A DNA stretch of 14,650 nt, taken from NCBI GenBank assembly GCA_964631255.1, contig CAZVWS010000051.1:1-14650 (forward strand), written 5' to 3'. Under the pieces are notes generated by a model. The model was given only the letters and a program-made list of their open reading frames with translations, searched no databases and had not been told where the DNA came from. Both the position numbers and the translations under genes were made by a program. Origin of the DNA: JBGZFC01 sp964631255. GTDB lineage: Bacteria; Bacteroidota; Bacteroidia; Bacteroidales; Dysgonomonadaceae. This document shows positions 1 to 6,339 of this stretch, in pieces; positions within the stretch are counted from its first letter, which is position 1; each line of letters begins with the position of its first letter.

Positions 1-84
<84 letters not shown>

Positions 85-96
85 CTTTTTTAAAGT

Positions 97-130
97 AAAG
101 CCCTCAAGATAGATTCTTGGGGGCTTTTTT
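97..130 (+). terminator. Rho-independent terminator of the rRNA operon
   Basis: A 13-bp stem (97-109 with 115-127, one G-T pair) closes a 5-base loop and runs straight into a T run ending at 130. It lies just after the 5S rRNA, as expected for the end of an rRNA operon. Confidence 0.9.
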
Positions 131-131
131 A

Positions 132-158
132 TTGGAAATATTTTAAAAAATAAATTTG
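132..158 (+). promoter_or_regulatory. Putative Bacteroidetes-type promoter for the 169 gene
   Basis: TAAATTTG at 151-158 fits the Bacteroidetes -7 consensus TAnnTTTG, and TTG at 132-134 could serve as the -33 element with a 16-base spacer, slightly short. Transcription would start at about 163-165, leaving only about 4-6 bases before the ATG at 169. Inferred from sequence match alone in an AT-rich stretch. Confidence 0.45.
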
Positions 159-168
159 AGAAAACAGC

Positions 169-546
169 ATGAATAGTATTGGCTTTTCACTTACCGGTTT
201 TGTAATTTTGATGGTTGTTTTTTATGTTTGGGGACTGTTATCCACCTATTTAAACTCCTCCAAATATAAGAAATTCTGGTTATTCGTGGCACCTTTGTTA
301 ATAATAGCACCGATATATCTTTTTGCCATATCGCCATTTTTTTTGAAAAATAAAGATGTAAATAAACGATTGAAAGCAATTCTCTTTTTTTCGTTTTTCA
401 CGTTGAGTTACTATCTTTTTTATCTATTCTTTACCAGAGGAATGCATGCCGATTTTTCAATGGAAATTTCATTGTTTTCGTCGAGCCTATCAGCATTACT
501 TTTTCTGCTTCATGTAAATGTTTTGGAGCATAAACTGAATAAATAA
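169..546 (+). CDS. Small integral membrane protein, function unknown
   Basis: I do not recognise this 125-residue protein. It is very hydrophobic, with four likely membrane-spanning segments at about residues 6-27, 37-57, 67-89 and 98-118, and short charged loops (a lysine-rich loop near 31-36 and another near 60-69). There is no signal peptide cleavage site, no conserved motif and no catalytic residue pattern that I can see, so it is placed in the inner membrane without a function. The ATG at 169 is the first in the frame and is preceded by a -7-like element only ten bases upstream. The gene stands alone between the rRNA terminator and its own terminator at 631-664. Coding is supported by the hydrophobic periodicity and the bracketing signals rather than by homology. 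Confidence 0.7.
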   Translation: MNSIGFSLTGFVILMVVFYVWGLLSTYLNSSKYKKFWLFVAPLLIIAPIYLFAISPFFLKNKDVNKRLKAILFFSFFTLSYYLFYLFFTRGMHADFSMEISLFSSSLSALLFLLHVNVLEHKLNK

Positions 547-630
547 CATACAGAAATTGTTTTTTTACTCTACCAAAATTTCAAAAAATGGAAACTTATT
601 GGGAGTAGAAAATAGCTTATCAATTATGTA

Positions 631-664
631 AAAGCCTTTTGGATAAATCCGGAAGGCTTTTTTT
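631..664 (+). terminator. Rho-independent terminator after the membrane protein gene
   Basis: Positions 631-643 pair with 648-660 (13 bp including two G-T pairs), with AAAGCCTT/AAGGCTTT at the base, followed by a run of T to 664. It lies 85 bases after the stop of the membrane protein gene. Confidence 0.85.
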
Positions 665-753
665 ATCGAAAACAAAAATGTGTTGTTACCGTAAATATAC
701 TTTTTGCATACCAAATAAATCGGTATTGTCGTAACCTTTTACAAAATTATTTC

Positions 754-761
754 TATCTTTG
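754..761 (+). promoter_or_regulatory. Bacteroidetes -7 promoter element for the DUF853 ATPase gene
   Basis: TATCTTTG matches TAnnTTTG exactly and lies 37 bases before the ATG at 799, giving a leader of about 30 bases. The same octamer precedes tsaD and ettA in this window. A -33 TTG is not well placed: the nearest, at 726-728, leaves a 25-base spacer. Confidence 0.6.
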
Positions 762-798
762 TTTATCTTTCTAAATAGATTTTAAATATTTCACAACT

Positions 799-2337
799 AT
801 GTTCGACAATAACAATCGCGCTTTTATTGCAATCAATAACGATGCAGAAGTATGCCTCATTCCTAAGATGGCAAATAGACATGGGCTCATAACCGGGGCA
901 ACAGGTACCGGAAAAACCGTAACCCTTCAAACTCTATCCGAAACATTTAGCGATTTGGGAGTACCGGTTTTTGCTGCCGATATGAAAGGCGACCTATCGG
1001 GAGTAGCCAAATCTGGCGGAAACAAGGAGAGTGTAACGAAACGGGTGCAAGGTTACGGATTGCCCGATAAAGGATTTGAATATAAGGCCTTTCCGGTAAG
1101 ATTTTGGGACGTTTTTGGCGAACAAGGACATCCGGTAAGGACAACCATCACCGAGATGGGACCGTTGCTCATCGAGCGTTTGTTAAATCTGAACGAAACG
1201 CAGGGAGCGGTGCTCTCCATGGTTTTTAAAATAGCCGATGACAACGATTTATTATTAATCGATTTGAAAGATTTGCAAAAAATAATTCAATACGTTGGCG
1301 ATAACAGAGCCAAATACACAACCGAATATGGCAATATATCGCCCGCCAGCATTGGAGCCATACAGCGTGCATTGTTGCGATTGGAAAGCGAAGGTGCCGA
1401 TAAGTTTTTTGGCGAACCCGATTTGGTCATTACAGATTTCATACAAACTGAGCAAGGAAAAGGCGTTATAAATATATTGGCTGCAGATAAATTGATGAAA
1501 TCGCCACGAGTTTATACCACATTCTTGCTTTGGTTGCTGGATGACCTCTATAACACACTGCCCGAAGTAGGTGATTTGGATAAACCCAAATTGGTCTTTT
1601 TCTTCGACGAAGCACATCTGCTCTTCAACGATATGCCCAAATCGTTGCTCGAAAAGGTGGAGCAAATTGTCCGATTGATTCGCTCCAAAGGTGTTGGTAT
1701 CTATTTTTGCACACAAAACCCGGCAGATATTCCCGAATCAATCCTGGGGCAATTGGGAAACAGGGTGCAACATGCCCTGCGGGCTTATACTCCAAATGAC
1801 CAAAAAGCCGTGAAAGTGGCAGCCAATACTTTTCGTGCCAATCCGGCATTTGATACAGAAAAGGCAATTACCGAACTCAATACCGGAGAAGCATTGGTGT
1901 CGTTTTTAGATGAAAAGGGAGCACCGCAAATGGTGCAACGAGCCAATATTTTGCCTCCGCAAGGTCAGATTGGACCCATTACAGAAGCCGAACGCGACCA
2001 ACTGAAACGCGCATCGCTCATCTACGGAATTTATGAAGAATTGGTTGACAGAGAATCTGCTTTTGAAATATTGTCCCAAAAACAAGAACTTCACGCCGAA
2101 GAACGACAACGTGCCGAGGAGGAAAAAGAACGCGTCAAACAAGAAAAAGAGCAACGCCGAATGCAAGCCGAAGCCGAGCGAGAAAAACGTGCCGAAGCTC
2201 GTCGCAAAAAAGAAGAGCGTGGCATTTGGGGCGAAATGCTTGACCAAGTAGGCAAAAGCGCGCAACGTCAAATAACGGGACAATTGGGACGAACCATTAC
2301 CCGAACCATTTTAGGTGCATTTTTTAGAAAAAAGTAA
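799..2337 (+). CDS. DUF853 family HerA/FtsK-like ATPase (YjgR type)
   Basis: This 512-residue protein is a P-loop ATPase of the DUF853 (YjgR) family, related to the HerA/FtsK motor ATPases. The Walker A motif GATGTGKT is at residues 33-40 and the Walker B strand LVFFFDEAH at 265-273. The following segment IYFCTQNPADIPESILGQLGNR (about 301-322) resembles the sensor and arginine region of HerA proteins. From about 425 to 475 the chain is highly charged (E/K/R/Q) and likely a coiled coil. It ends in a short hydrophobic tail (about 493-510) typical of the family, possibly for membrane or partner contact. The length is normal for the family. The biological role of DUF853 proteins is poorly known; a DNA-translocating or helicase role is inferred from the fold. 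tdk follows after 30 bases, so the two are probably co-transcribed. Confidence 0.92.
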   Translation: MFDNNNRAFIAINNDAEVCLIPKMANRHGLITGATGTGKTVTLQTLSETFSDLGVPVFAADMKGDLSGVAKSGGNKESVTKRVQGYGLPDKGFEYKAFPVRFWDVFGEQGHPVRTTITEMGPLLIERLLNLNETQGAVLSMVFKIADDNDLLLIDLKDLQKIIQYVGDNRAKYTTEYGNISPASIGAIQRALLRLESEGADKFFGEPDLVITDFIQTEQGKGVINILAADKLMKSPRVYTTFLLWLLDDLYNTLPEVGDLDKPKLVFFFDEAHLLFNDMPKSLLEKVEQIVRLIRSKGVGIYFCTQNPADIPESILGQLGNRVQHALRAYTPNDQKAVKVAANTFRANPAFDTEKAITELNTGEALVSFLDEKGAPQMVQRANILPPQGQIGPITEAERDQLKRASLIYGIYEELVDRESAFEILSQKQELHAEERQRAEEEKERVKQEKEQRRMQAEAEREKRAEARRKKEERGIWGEMLDQVGKSAQRQITGQLGRTITRTILGAFFRKK

Positions 2338-2367
2338 ATTCTCTTATCTAACAAAAAAAATCCAAAA

Positions 2368-2937
2368 ATGGACAATTACTTCAATGAAACAAATCGGGTA
2401 GGGCGCATCGAAGTGATTTGCGGCTCCATGTTTTCGGGGAAAACCGAAGAACTACTACGCAGATTGCGACGAGCGAAATTTGCCAAACAACGGGTCGAAA
2501 TTTTTAAACCATCCATCGATACCCGATACTCGATGGAAGAGGTGGTTTCGCACGACAAAAATTCGATAATTTCTACACCCGTAGAACATTCAAATAATAT
2601 TTTACTGCTTTCGTCGGAAGTAGATGTGGTGGGAATTGATGAAGCGCAATTTTTTGATGATGGATTGGTAGATGTTTGTCAACGACTTGCCGACCAAGGT
2701 GTTCGTGTAATTGTAGCCGGACTGGATATGGATTTCAAACGAGTTCCGTTTGGTCCCATGCCAACACTGTGCTCCATTGCCGACGATGTTGCAAAAGTGC
2801 ACGCCATCTGTGTGCATTGCGGCCGTTTGGCAAATTATTCGCACCGATTAGTGGATAACGAAAAACAAGTGATGTTGGGTGAAATGGAAGAATATCAACC
2901 TCTATGCAGAACTTGTTTCCTGAAAGCTACAAACTAA
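2368..2937 (+). CDS. tdk: Thymidine kinase (type II)
   Basis: Thymidine kinase phosphorylates thymidine to dTMP with ATP in the cytoplasmic pyrimidine salvage pathway. The 189-residue protein has the P-loop GSMFSGKT at residues 19-26, the DEAQFF motif at 91-96 whose glutamate 92 is the catalytic base in this family, and two CxxC pairs (C148/C151 and C180/C183) that form the structural zinc site. The lasso loop region, including the YSHR sequence at 157-160, is present. Length and layout fit the bacterial/human TK1-like type II enzymes, and the RRAKFAKQRVEIFKP stretch is typical of Bacteroidetes members. The gene follows the DUF853 ATPase gene after 30 bases with no terminator between them, so they probably share a transcript. 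No functional link between the two products is evident. Confidence 0.97.
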   Translation: MDNYFNETNRVGRIEVICGSMFSGKTEELLRRLRRAKFAKQRVEIFKPSIDTRYSMEEVVSHDKNSIISTPVEHSNNILLLSSEVDVVGIDEAQFFDDGLVDVCQRLADQGVRVIVAGLDMDFKRVPFGPMPTLCSIADDVAKVHAICVHCGRLANYSHRLVDNEKQVMLGEMEEYQPLCRTCFLKATN

Positions 2938-2999
2938 TAAAATGATTCGAAAAACATCTGGTGTTTGTATCGTATTGATAATAATATTAATATATAAAT

Positions 3000-3013
3000 T
3001 CTTGAAATCAAGA
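3000..3013. promoter_or_regulatory. Perfect dyad TCTTGA-AA-TCAAGA in the gap before the barrel gene
   Basis: A perfect 6-bp inverted repeat with a 2-base centre lies in the 170-base AT-rich gap between tdk and the barrel protein gene, 94 bases before the ATG. The short centre makes a protein-binding site more plausible than an RNA hairpin. No regulator is identified, and I found no convincing TAnnTTTG promoter in this gap. Confidence 0.3.
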
Positions 3014-3107
3014 TAATGCAGCGGATAAACAATTACCATCATTTTTTTGTTATTTGTTTACATCGTATCTGAATGATTTTTTCTATAAACAATAAAAAAT
3101 TTGACTT

Positions 3108-3578
3108 ATGAAATTAAAAAAACTATTTATCGTTGGGTTGCTCGTAGCAGCATGCACAATGACAGCAAATGCACAAGGATATAATACGGGTGTTGGTGTT
3201 AGATTGGGATATGACAGTGGTTTGACATTGAAGCACTTCTTTGCTCCTTCCAATGCGGCAGAATTCATTTTATCTGCATCGCCCAATTATTTTCAACTAA
3301 CCGGATTGTACGAATACCAAAAACCATTGCCTGGTGCTCCCAATTTATACTGGTACCTGGGAATTGGTGCGCATCTTGGAAATATTTACAGCAAAAAATA
3401 CCATGGCGACAATCGGCTATTGGTTGGTGCTGATTTGATTGCCGGCTTAGAATTTGTTTTTCCACAAGCACCGTTTACTGTTTCGCTTGATTGGAAACCG
3501 GCATTCAATTTCACGAACGATTACAACGACAATTGGTATTATCCGCTCGCGCTTAGTTTGCGTTACACATTCAAATAA
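3108..3578 (+). CDS. Small outer-membrane beta-barrel protein
   Basis: This 156-residue protein begins with a classic signal peptide (MKLKKLF, then a hydrophobic core, then ANA before QG), with cleavage probably after residue 22. A cysteine at 16 follows LVAA and gives a weak lipobox, but the AxA site looks better. The mature part is rich in aromatic and glycine residues with alternating hydrophobic strands (GVGVRLGYDSG, YWYLGIGAHLG, LLVGADLIAGLEF, FTVSLDWKPAFNF) and ends in LSLRYTFK, close to the usual outer-membrane beta-signal. It resembles small Bacteroidetes barrel proteins, with perhaps eight strands. Its function is unknown. It appears to be a single-gene unit closed by the hairpin at 3606-3636. 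Confidence 0.85.
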   Translation: MKLKKLFIVGLLVAACTMTANAQGYNTGVGVRLGYDSGLTLKHFFAPSNAAEFILSASPNYFQLTGLYEYQKPLPGAPNLYWYLGIGAHLGNIYSKKYHGDNRLLVGADLIAGLEFVFPQAPFTVSLDWKPAFNFTNDYNDNWYYPLALSLRYTFK

Positions 3579-3605
3579 ATCAGAAATTTCCAAATCTTTA
3601 AAAAT

Positions 3606-3640
3606 AGACTCTCTCGAACTTGGTTTCTGAGAGTCTCTTT
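3606..3640 (+). terminator. Terminator-like hairpin between barrel gene and M24 peptidase
   Basis: AGACTCTC (3606-3613) pairs perfectly with GAGAGTCT (3629-3636) around a 15-base loop that can pair further inside, followed by C and four T. It lies 28 bases after the barrel gene stop but only about 10 bases before the next start codon, so it may act as a terminator, as an attenuator for the peptidase gene, or both. Confidence 0.65.
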
Positions 3641-3645
3641 TGCTT

Positions 3646-4800
3646 ATGTGCCAAATGATAGAAAAAGAATTAGCAAACCGAATTCAAAAAGTTCAAAATT
3701 TACTACAAACCTTAAAAGCCGACGCGTGCGTGATAACTTCGTCGGTAAATCAATTTTATTTATGTAATAAGATTTTTGACGGATACCTATATATTCCTGC
3801 CGAAGAAAAACCGATGCTGTTCGTGAAACGTCCCGAAGGAATGGAGAACGTGCAGTATATCCGCAAACCGGAACAAATTCCCGATTTTTTGCCACAACTT
3901 CCCAAATTGGTTCTTTTAGAAGCAGATGTGCTTTCGTACTCGGCAGTTACTCGCTTGCAACAAGCGTTGGGGATGCCACAAATCCAAAATATATCGGGTA
4001 AATTGCGTGAAATCAGAAGTCTGAAATCTGACTTTGAATTACAACAACTTCGAGCATGTGCCAAAATTCAGTCAGATGTGTATAAACAGATTCCAACACT
4101 TTATCGCGAAGGAATGACCGATATCGAGTACCAAATTGAGGTAGAAACATTGATGCGTAAAAGTGGTTCTATCGGTATTTTTCGTGCATATGGCGAAAGA
4201 ATGGAGATTTTTATGGGAAGCGTGTTGGTTGGAGATAATGCGCAAGCGGCATCGCCCTACGACTTTTCTATGGGTGGAAACGGTTTGTCGCCAATATTAC
4301 CGATTGGTGCATCGGGTACACGGTTGCAAAATGGCACGACGGTTATGTTTGATATGGCAGGTAATTACAACCCTTATCAAAGCGATATGACACGTACTTT
4401 TGCCGTGGGCGAAATACCCGAAATTGCACACAAAGCACACCAACTTTCAGTTGAATTGAATAGTTGGATAGAAGCCAATGCCAAACCCGGCATGTCGTGT
4501 GCCGAGATATATAATCACTCTTTGAAAACGGCTATATCTAACCAGCTGGAGCCTTACTTCATGGGCACGGTGCAGCAAGCTAAATTTGTGGGACATGGAG
4601 TTGGTTTGGAGATAAACGAACCTCCGGTTTTTACGCCACGCTCCAAAGAGGTGCTGCAAGCGGGCATTGCTTTTGCCTACGAGCCCAAATTTATCTTTCC
4701 CAGTATCGGTGCGGTTGGTGTTGAAAATACTTTTGTGGTTACGGAATCGGGTGTAGAAAAAATTACTATTTGCGAAGAAAAAATAATCACGCTGAGCTAA
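3646..4800 (+). CDS. M24 family metallopeptidase (Xaa-Pro peptidase-like)
   Basis: This protein has a creatinase-like N-terminal domain (about residues 8-125) and a pitta-bread M24 metallopeptidase domain (about 135-375). Family members remove N-terminal residues next to proline or cleave Xaa-Pro dipeptides with a two-metal centre. All five metal ligands are visible, counting from the ATG at 3646: D236 and D247 (eleven apart, in FDMAGNYNPYQSDMTRTF), H317 (GHGVG), E346 (AYEPKF) and E360 (GVENTF). Two histidines usual in prolidases and aminopeptidase P are absent: the HGxGHG histidine is K313 and the HExP histidine is N324. Substrate specificity is therefore uncertain. The frame allows starts at TTG 3640, ATG 3646 and ATG 3655; 3646 is chosen as the first ATG, giving 384 residues, but 3655 is equally possible. 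The gene converges with the TPR gene 6 bases away. Confidence 0.88.
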   Translation: MCQMIEKELANRIQKVQNLLQTLKADACVITSSVNQFYLCNKIFDGYLYIPAEEKPMLFVKRPEGMENVQYIRKPEQIPDFLPQLPKLVLLEADVLSYSAVTRLQQALGMPQIQNISGKLREIRSLKSDFELQQLRACAKIQSDVYKQIPTLYREGMTDIEYQIEVETLMRKSGSIGIFRAYGERMEIFMGSVLVGDNAQAASPYDFSMGGNGLSPILPIGASGTRLQNGTTVMFDMAGNYNPYQSDMTRTFAVGEIPEIAHKAHQLSVELNSWIEANAKPGMSCAEIYNHSLKTAISNQLEPYFMGTVQQAKFVGHGVGLEINEPPVFTPRSKEVLQAGIAFAYEPKFIFPSIGAVGVENTFVVTESGVEKITICEEKIITLS

Positions 4801-4806
4801 AAAACG

Positions 4807-6234
4807 TCAGTATTTGATATTTTTAAATAAAACCCTGCTTTCTCTTGCATCGTTCAGCCTTCCAAGTAGTTGTTCGCGTGTGAATTGTGTATAATCGTTG
4901 TTGTCATTTGGCATAATCGACGCCAATAATTCGTTCAATTCCTTCTCCGAAAAAGACTCAATCGCTTCCTCGAAAGGCTCTTTCATACCAATTTCAAATT
5001 GAATGAAAGCCAATCTGGTTTTAGCTGTTGGGAAATCGGGAGCAATTTGCAACAATTCACGTAAATAATCGGCAGCTTGTTCAAACTTTCCTTGAGCCAC
5101 GCTAATATTTGCCAATCTGTCCAGAATTTCTTCATTTCCTTCAGAAATGAGAGCTGCTTTCATGTATGCAGCTTCCGCTTCTTTGTAGTTGTTGTCGTGA
5201 AAAGCCAATTCTCCTTCTAACATATAATAGTCGAGCGAATCTTGTTCATCAACAGGTATTTGTGCGAATAATTGCTTTGCAACTGCATATTCTTCCTTAT
5301 TCAGATGCACAAAAGCCCGCTTTGCTAAGATATATTTGTTTCCGAAAATGGCTTCTCGTTTATCGAGCAAACGCATCATTTCGTCGTAGTTTTCCATCAC
5401 TTCGTAGGCATCGAGAAGCGAGTCATAGAGCGATTCATCGTTTGGCGACTCGTTGAGACAGTTTTCGAAAATACGAACCGCCTCTCGCGTATTGTCATTC
5501 AAATAGAGCGTAAGAGCTTTCATTTTTAGTACAGACAAATCGTTTTCTCTGATGGTGAGCGCGAAATCGAACGCGTCCAACGATTTATCGTACTGTTCGT
5601 TCATGGAGTATAGTTTGCCAATATTTACCCAACCGTCGAAAGAGTAGGGGTCTGCATCCAACAGTTTGTTATTGAATTCGATGGCTTTCGGAAAATCGCC
5701 TTTCATCTCGTAGGCGTAAGCCAAATCAATGAGCACCTCGGGATTGGAATCATCTATTTCGAGACTTCTGTTGAGGAATGAGATGGCTAAATCAAAATTG
5801 TCTATGTCATTAAAAATATAACCCACTTCCGTGATGAAGAAATAAAATTCATCATTGGTTAGTTCTCTTTCTAAGGTGTTATTAATTAGTTTAGTAGCTT
5901 CCTCTTCTTGTCCCAAATGAAAAAAACACTCAATTTTTAACAGTGGCAAATCCAACTCGTCATTGTCCGAAATCTGATTCAAAAAGGCAAGTGCTTCTTC
6001 ATACTGTTCAGACAAAACCAAAGACTTGGACTTCAACAGTATCAGATCAAAATTTCCCGGATGCATCGATAATCCTTGTTCTATGAGTAGAGTAGCTTCA
6101 TCGTTGTTGCCCTCACTTTCATAAAAGTCAGCCAAAAGAGCAAACTCATCGGCATCGAGATACATCTTTTTGCCGAGGGCGCGCATTTGTTCGTACTTTT
6201 CTAATAAATAGGATATGTCTAATTCTTCGTCCAT
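4807..6234 (-). CDS. Cytoplasmic tetratricopeptide-repeat protein
   Basis: A 475-residue acidic protein made almost wholly of tetratricopeptide-type helix pairs from about residue 28 to 410. Clear repeat units include PEVLIDLAYAYEMKGDFPKAI (165-185), the next unit at about 199-230 (GWVNIGKLYSMNEQYDKSLDAF), and those near 330-400 (YYMLEGELAFHDNNYKEAEAAY and ILDRLANISVAQGKFEQAADYL). There is no signal peptide or membrane segment, so it is probably a cytoplasmic scaffold that binds partner proteins. The C-terminal 60 residues fall outside the repeats. No enzymatic domain is present and the partner is unknown. It lies downstream of glnS on the same strand, 105 bases away, with no clear promoter in the gap; the gap holds repeat words instead. 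Start: the ATG at 6234 is the first in the frame. Confidence 0.88.
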   Translation of the reverse strand: MDEELDISYLLEKYEQMRALGKKMYLDADEFALLADFYESEGNNDEATLLIEQGLSMHPGNFDLILLKSKSLVLSEQYEEALAFLNQISDNDELDLPLLKIECFFHLGQEEEATKLINNTLERELTNDEFYFFITEVGYIFNDIDNFDLAISFLNRSLEIDDSNPEVLIDLAYAYEMKGDFPKAIEFNNKLLDADPYSFDGWVNIGKLYSMNEQYDKSLDAFDFALTIRENDLSVLKMKALTLYLNDNTREAVRIFENCLNESPNDESLYDSLLDAYEVMENYDEMMRLLDKREAIFGNKYILAKRAFVHLNKEEYAVAKQLFAQIPVDEQDSLDYYMLEGELAFHDNNYKEAEAAYMKAALISEGNEEILDRLANISVAQGKFEQAADYLRELLQIAPDFPTAKTRLAFIQFEIGMKEPFEEAIESFSEKELNELLASIMPNDNNDYTQFTREQLLGRLNDARESRVLFKNIKY

Positions 6235-6241
6235 TTAGTTG

Positions 6242-6267
6242 CGAGTTACGGGTTTCGAGTTACGGGT
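6242..6267 (-). repeat. Two-copy direct repeat, 14-base period, in the TPR gene leader
   Basis: CGAGTTACGGGT occurs perfectly at 6242-6253 and 6256-6267, separated by TT. The 11-base core GAGTTACGGGT recurs at 14037-14047 in front of ettA, also just upstream of a minus-strand start codon. Confidence 0.8.
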
Positions 6268-6304
6268 CAAGGGGACAGCGGTTCATCGACCGCAGACTGC
6301 CAAA

Positions 6305-6337
6305 CAAATCGTAAATCCGAAATCCCAAATCGTAAAT
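6305..6337. repeat. Direct repeat CAAATCGTAAAT between glnS and the TPR gene
   Basis: The 12-mer CAAATCGTAAAT occurs at 6305-6316 and 6326-6337 with a degenerate copy (CCGAAATCC) between, in the spacer that ends at the glnS stop codon. A 5-bp dyad (GCGGT/ACCGC) lies between this repeat and the 6242 repeat, so the whole 105-base spacer is built of short repeat words. Confidence 0.75.
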
Positions 6338-6339
6338 TA

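Noticed and set aside
1255..1716. Open frame of 153 codons on the minus strand inside the DUF853 ATPase gene
   Set aside because: It is a shadow of a well-supported gene, with no family resemblance or signals of its own.
2951..2967. Possible terminator after tdk (AAACA/TGTTT)
   Set aside because: Only a 5-bp AT-rich stem without a T run; too weak to call.
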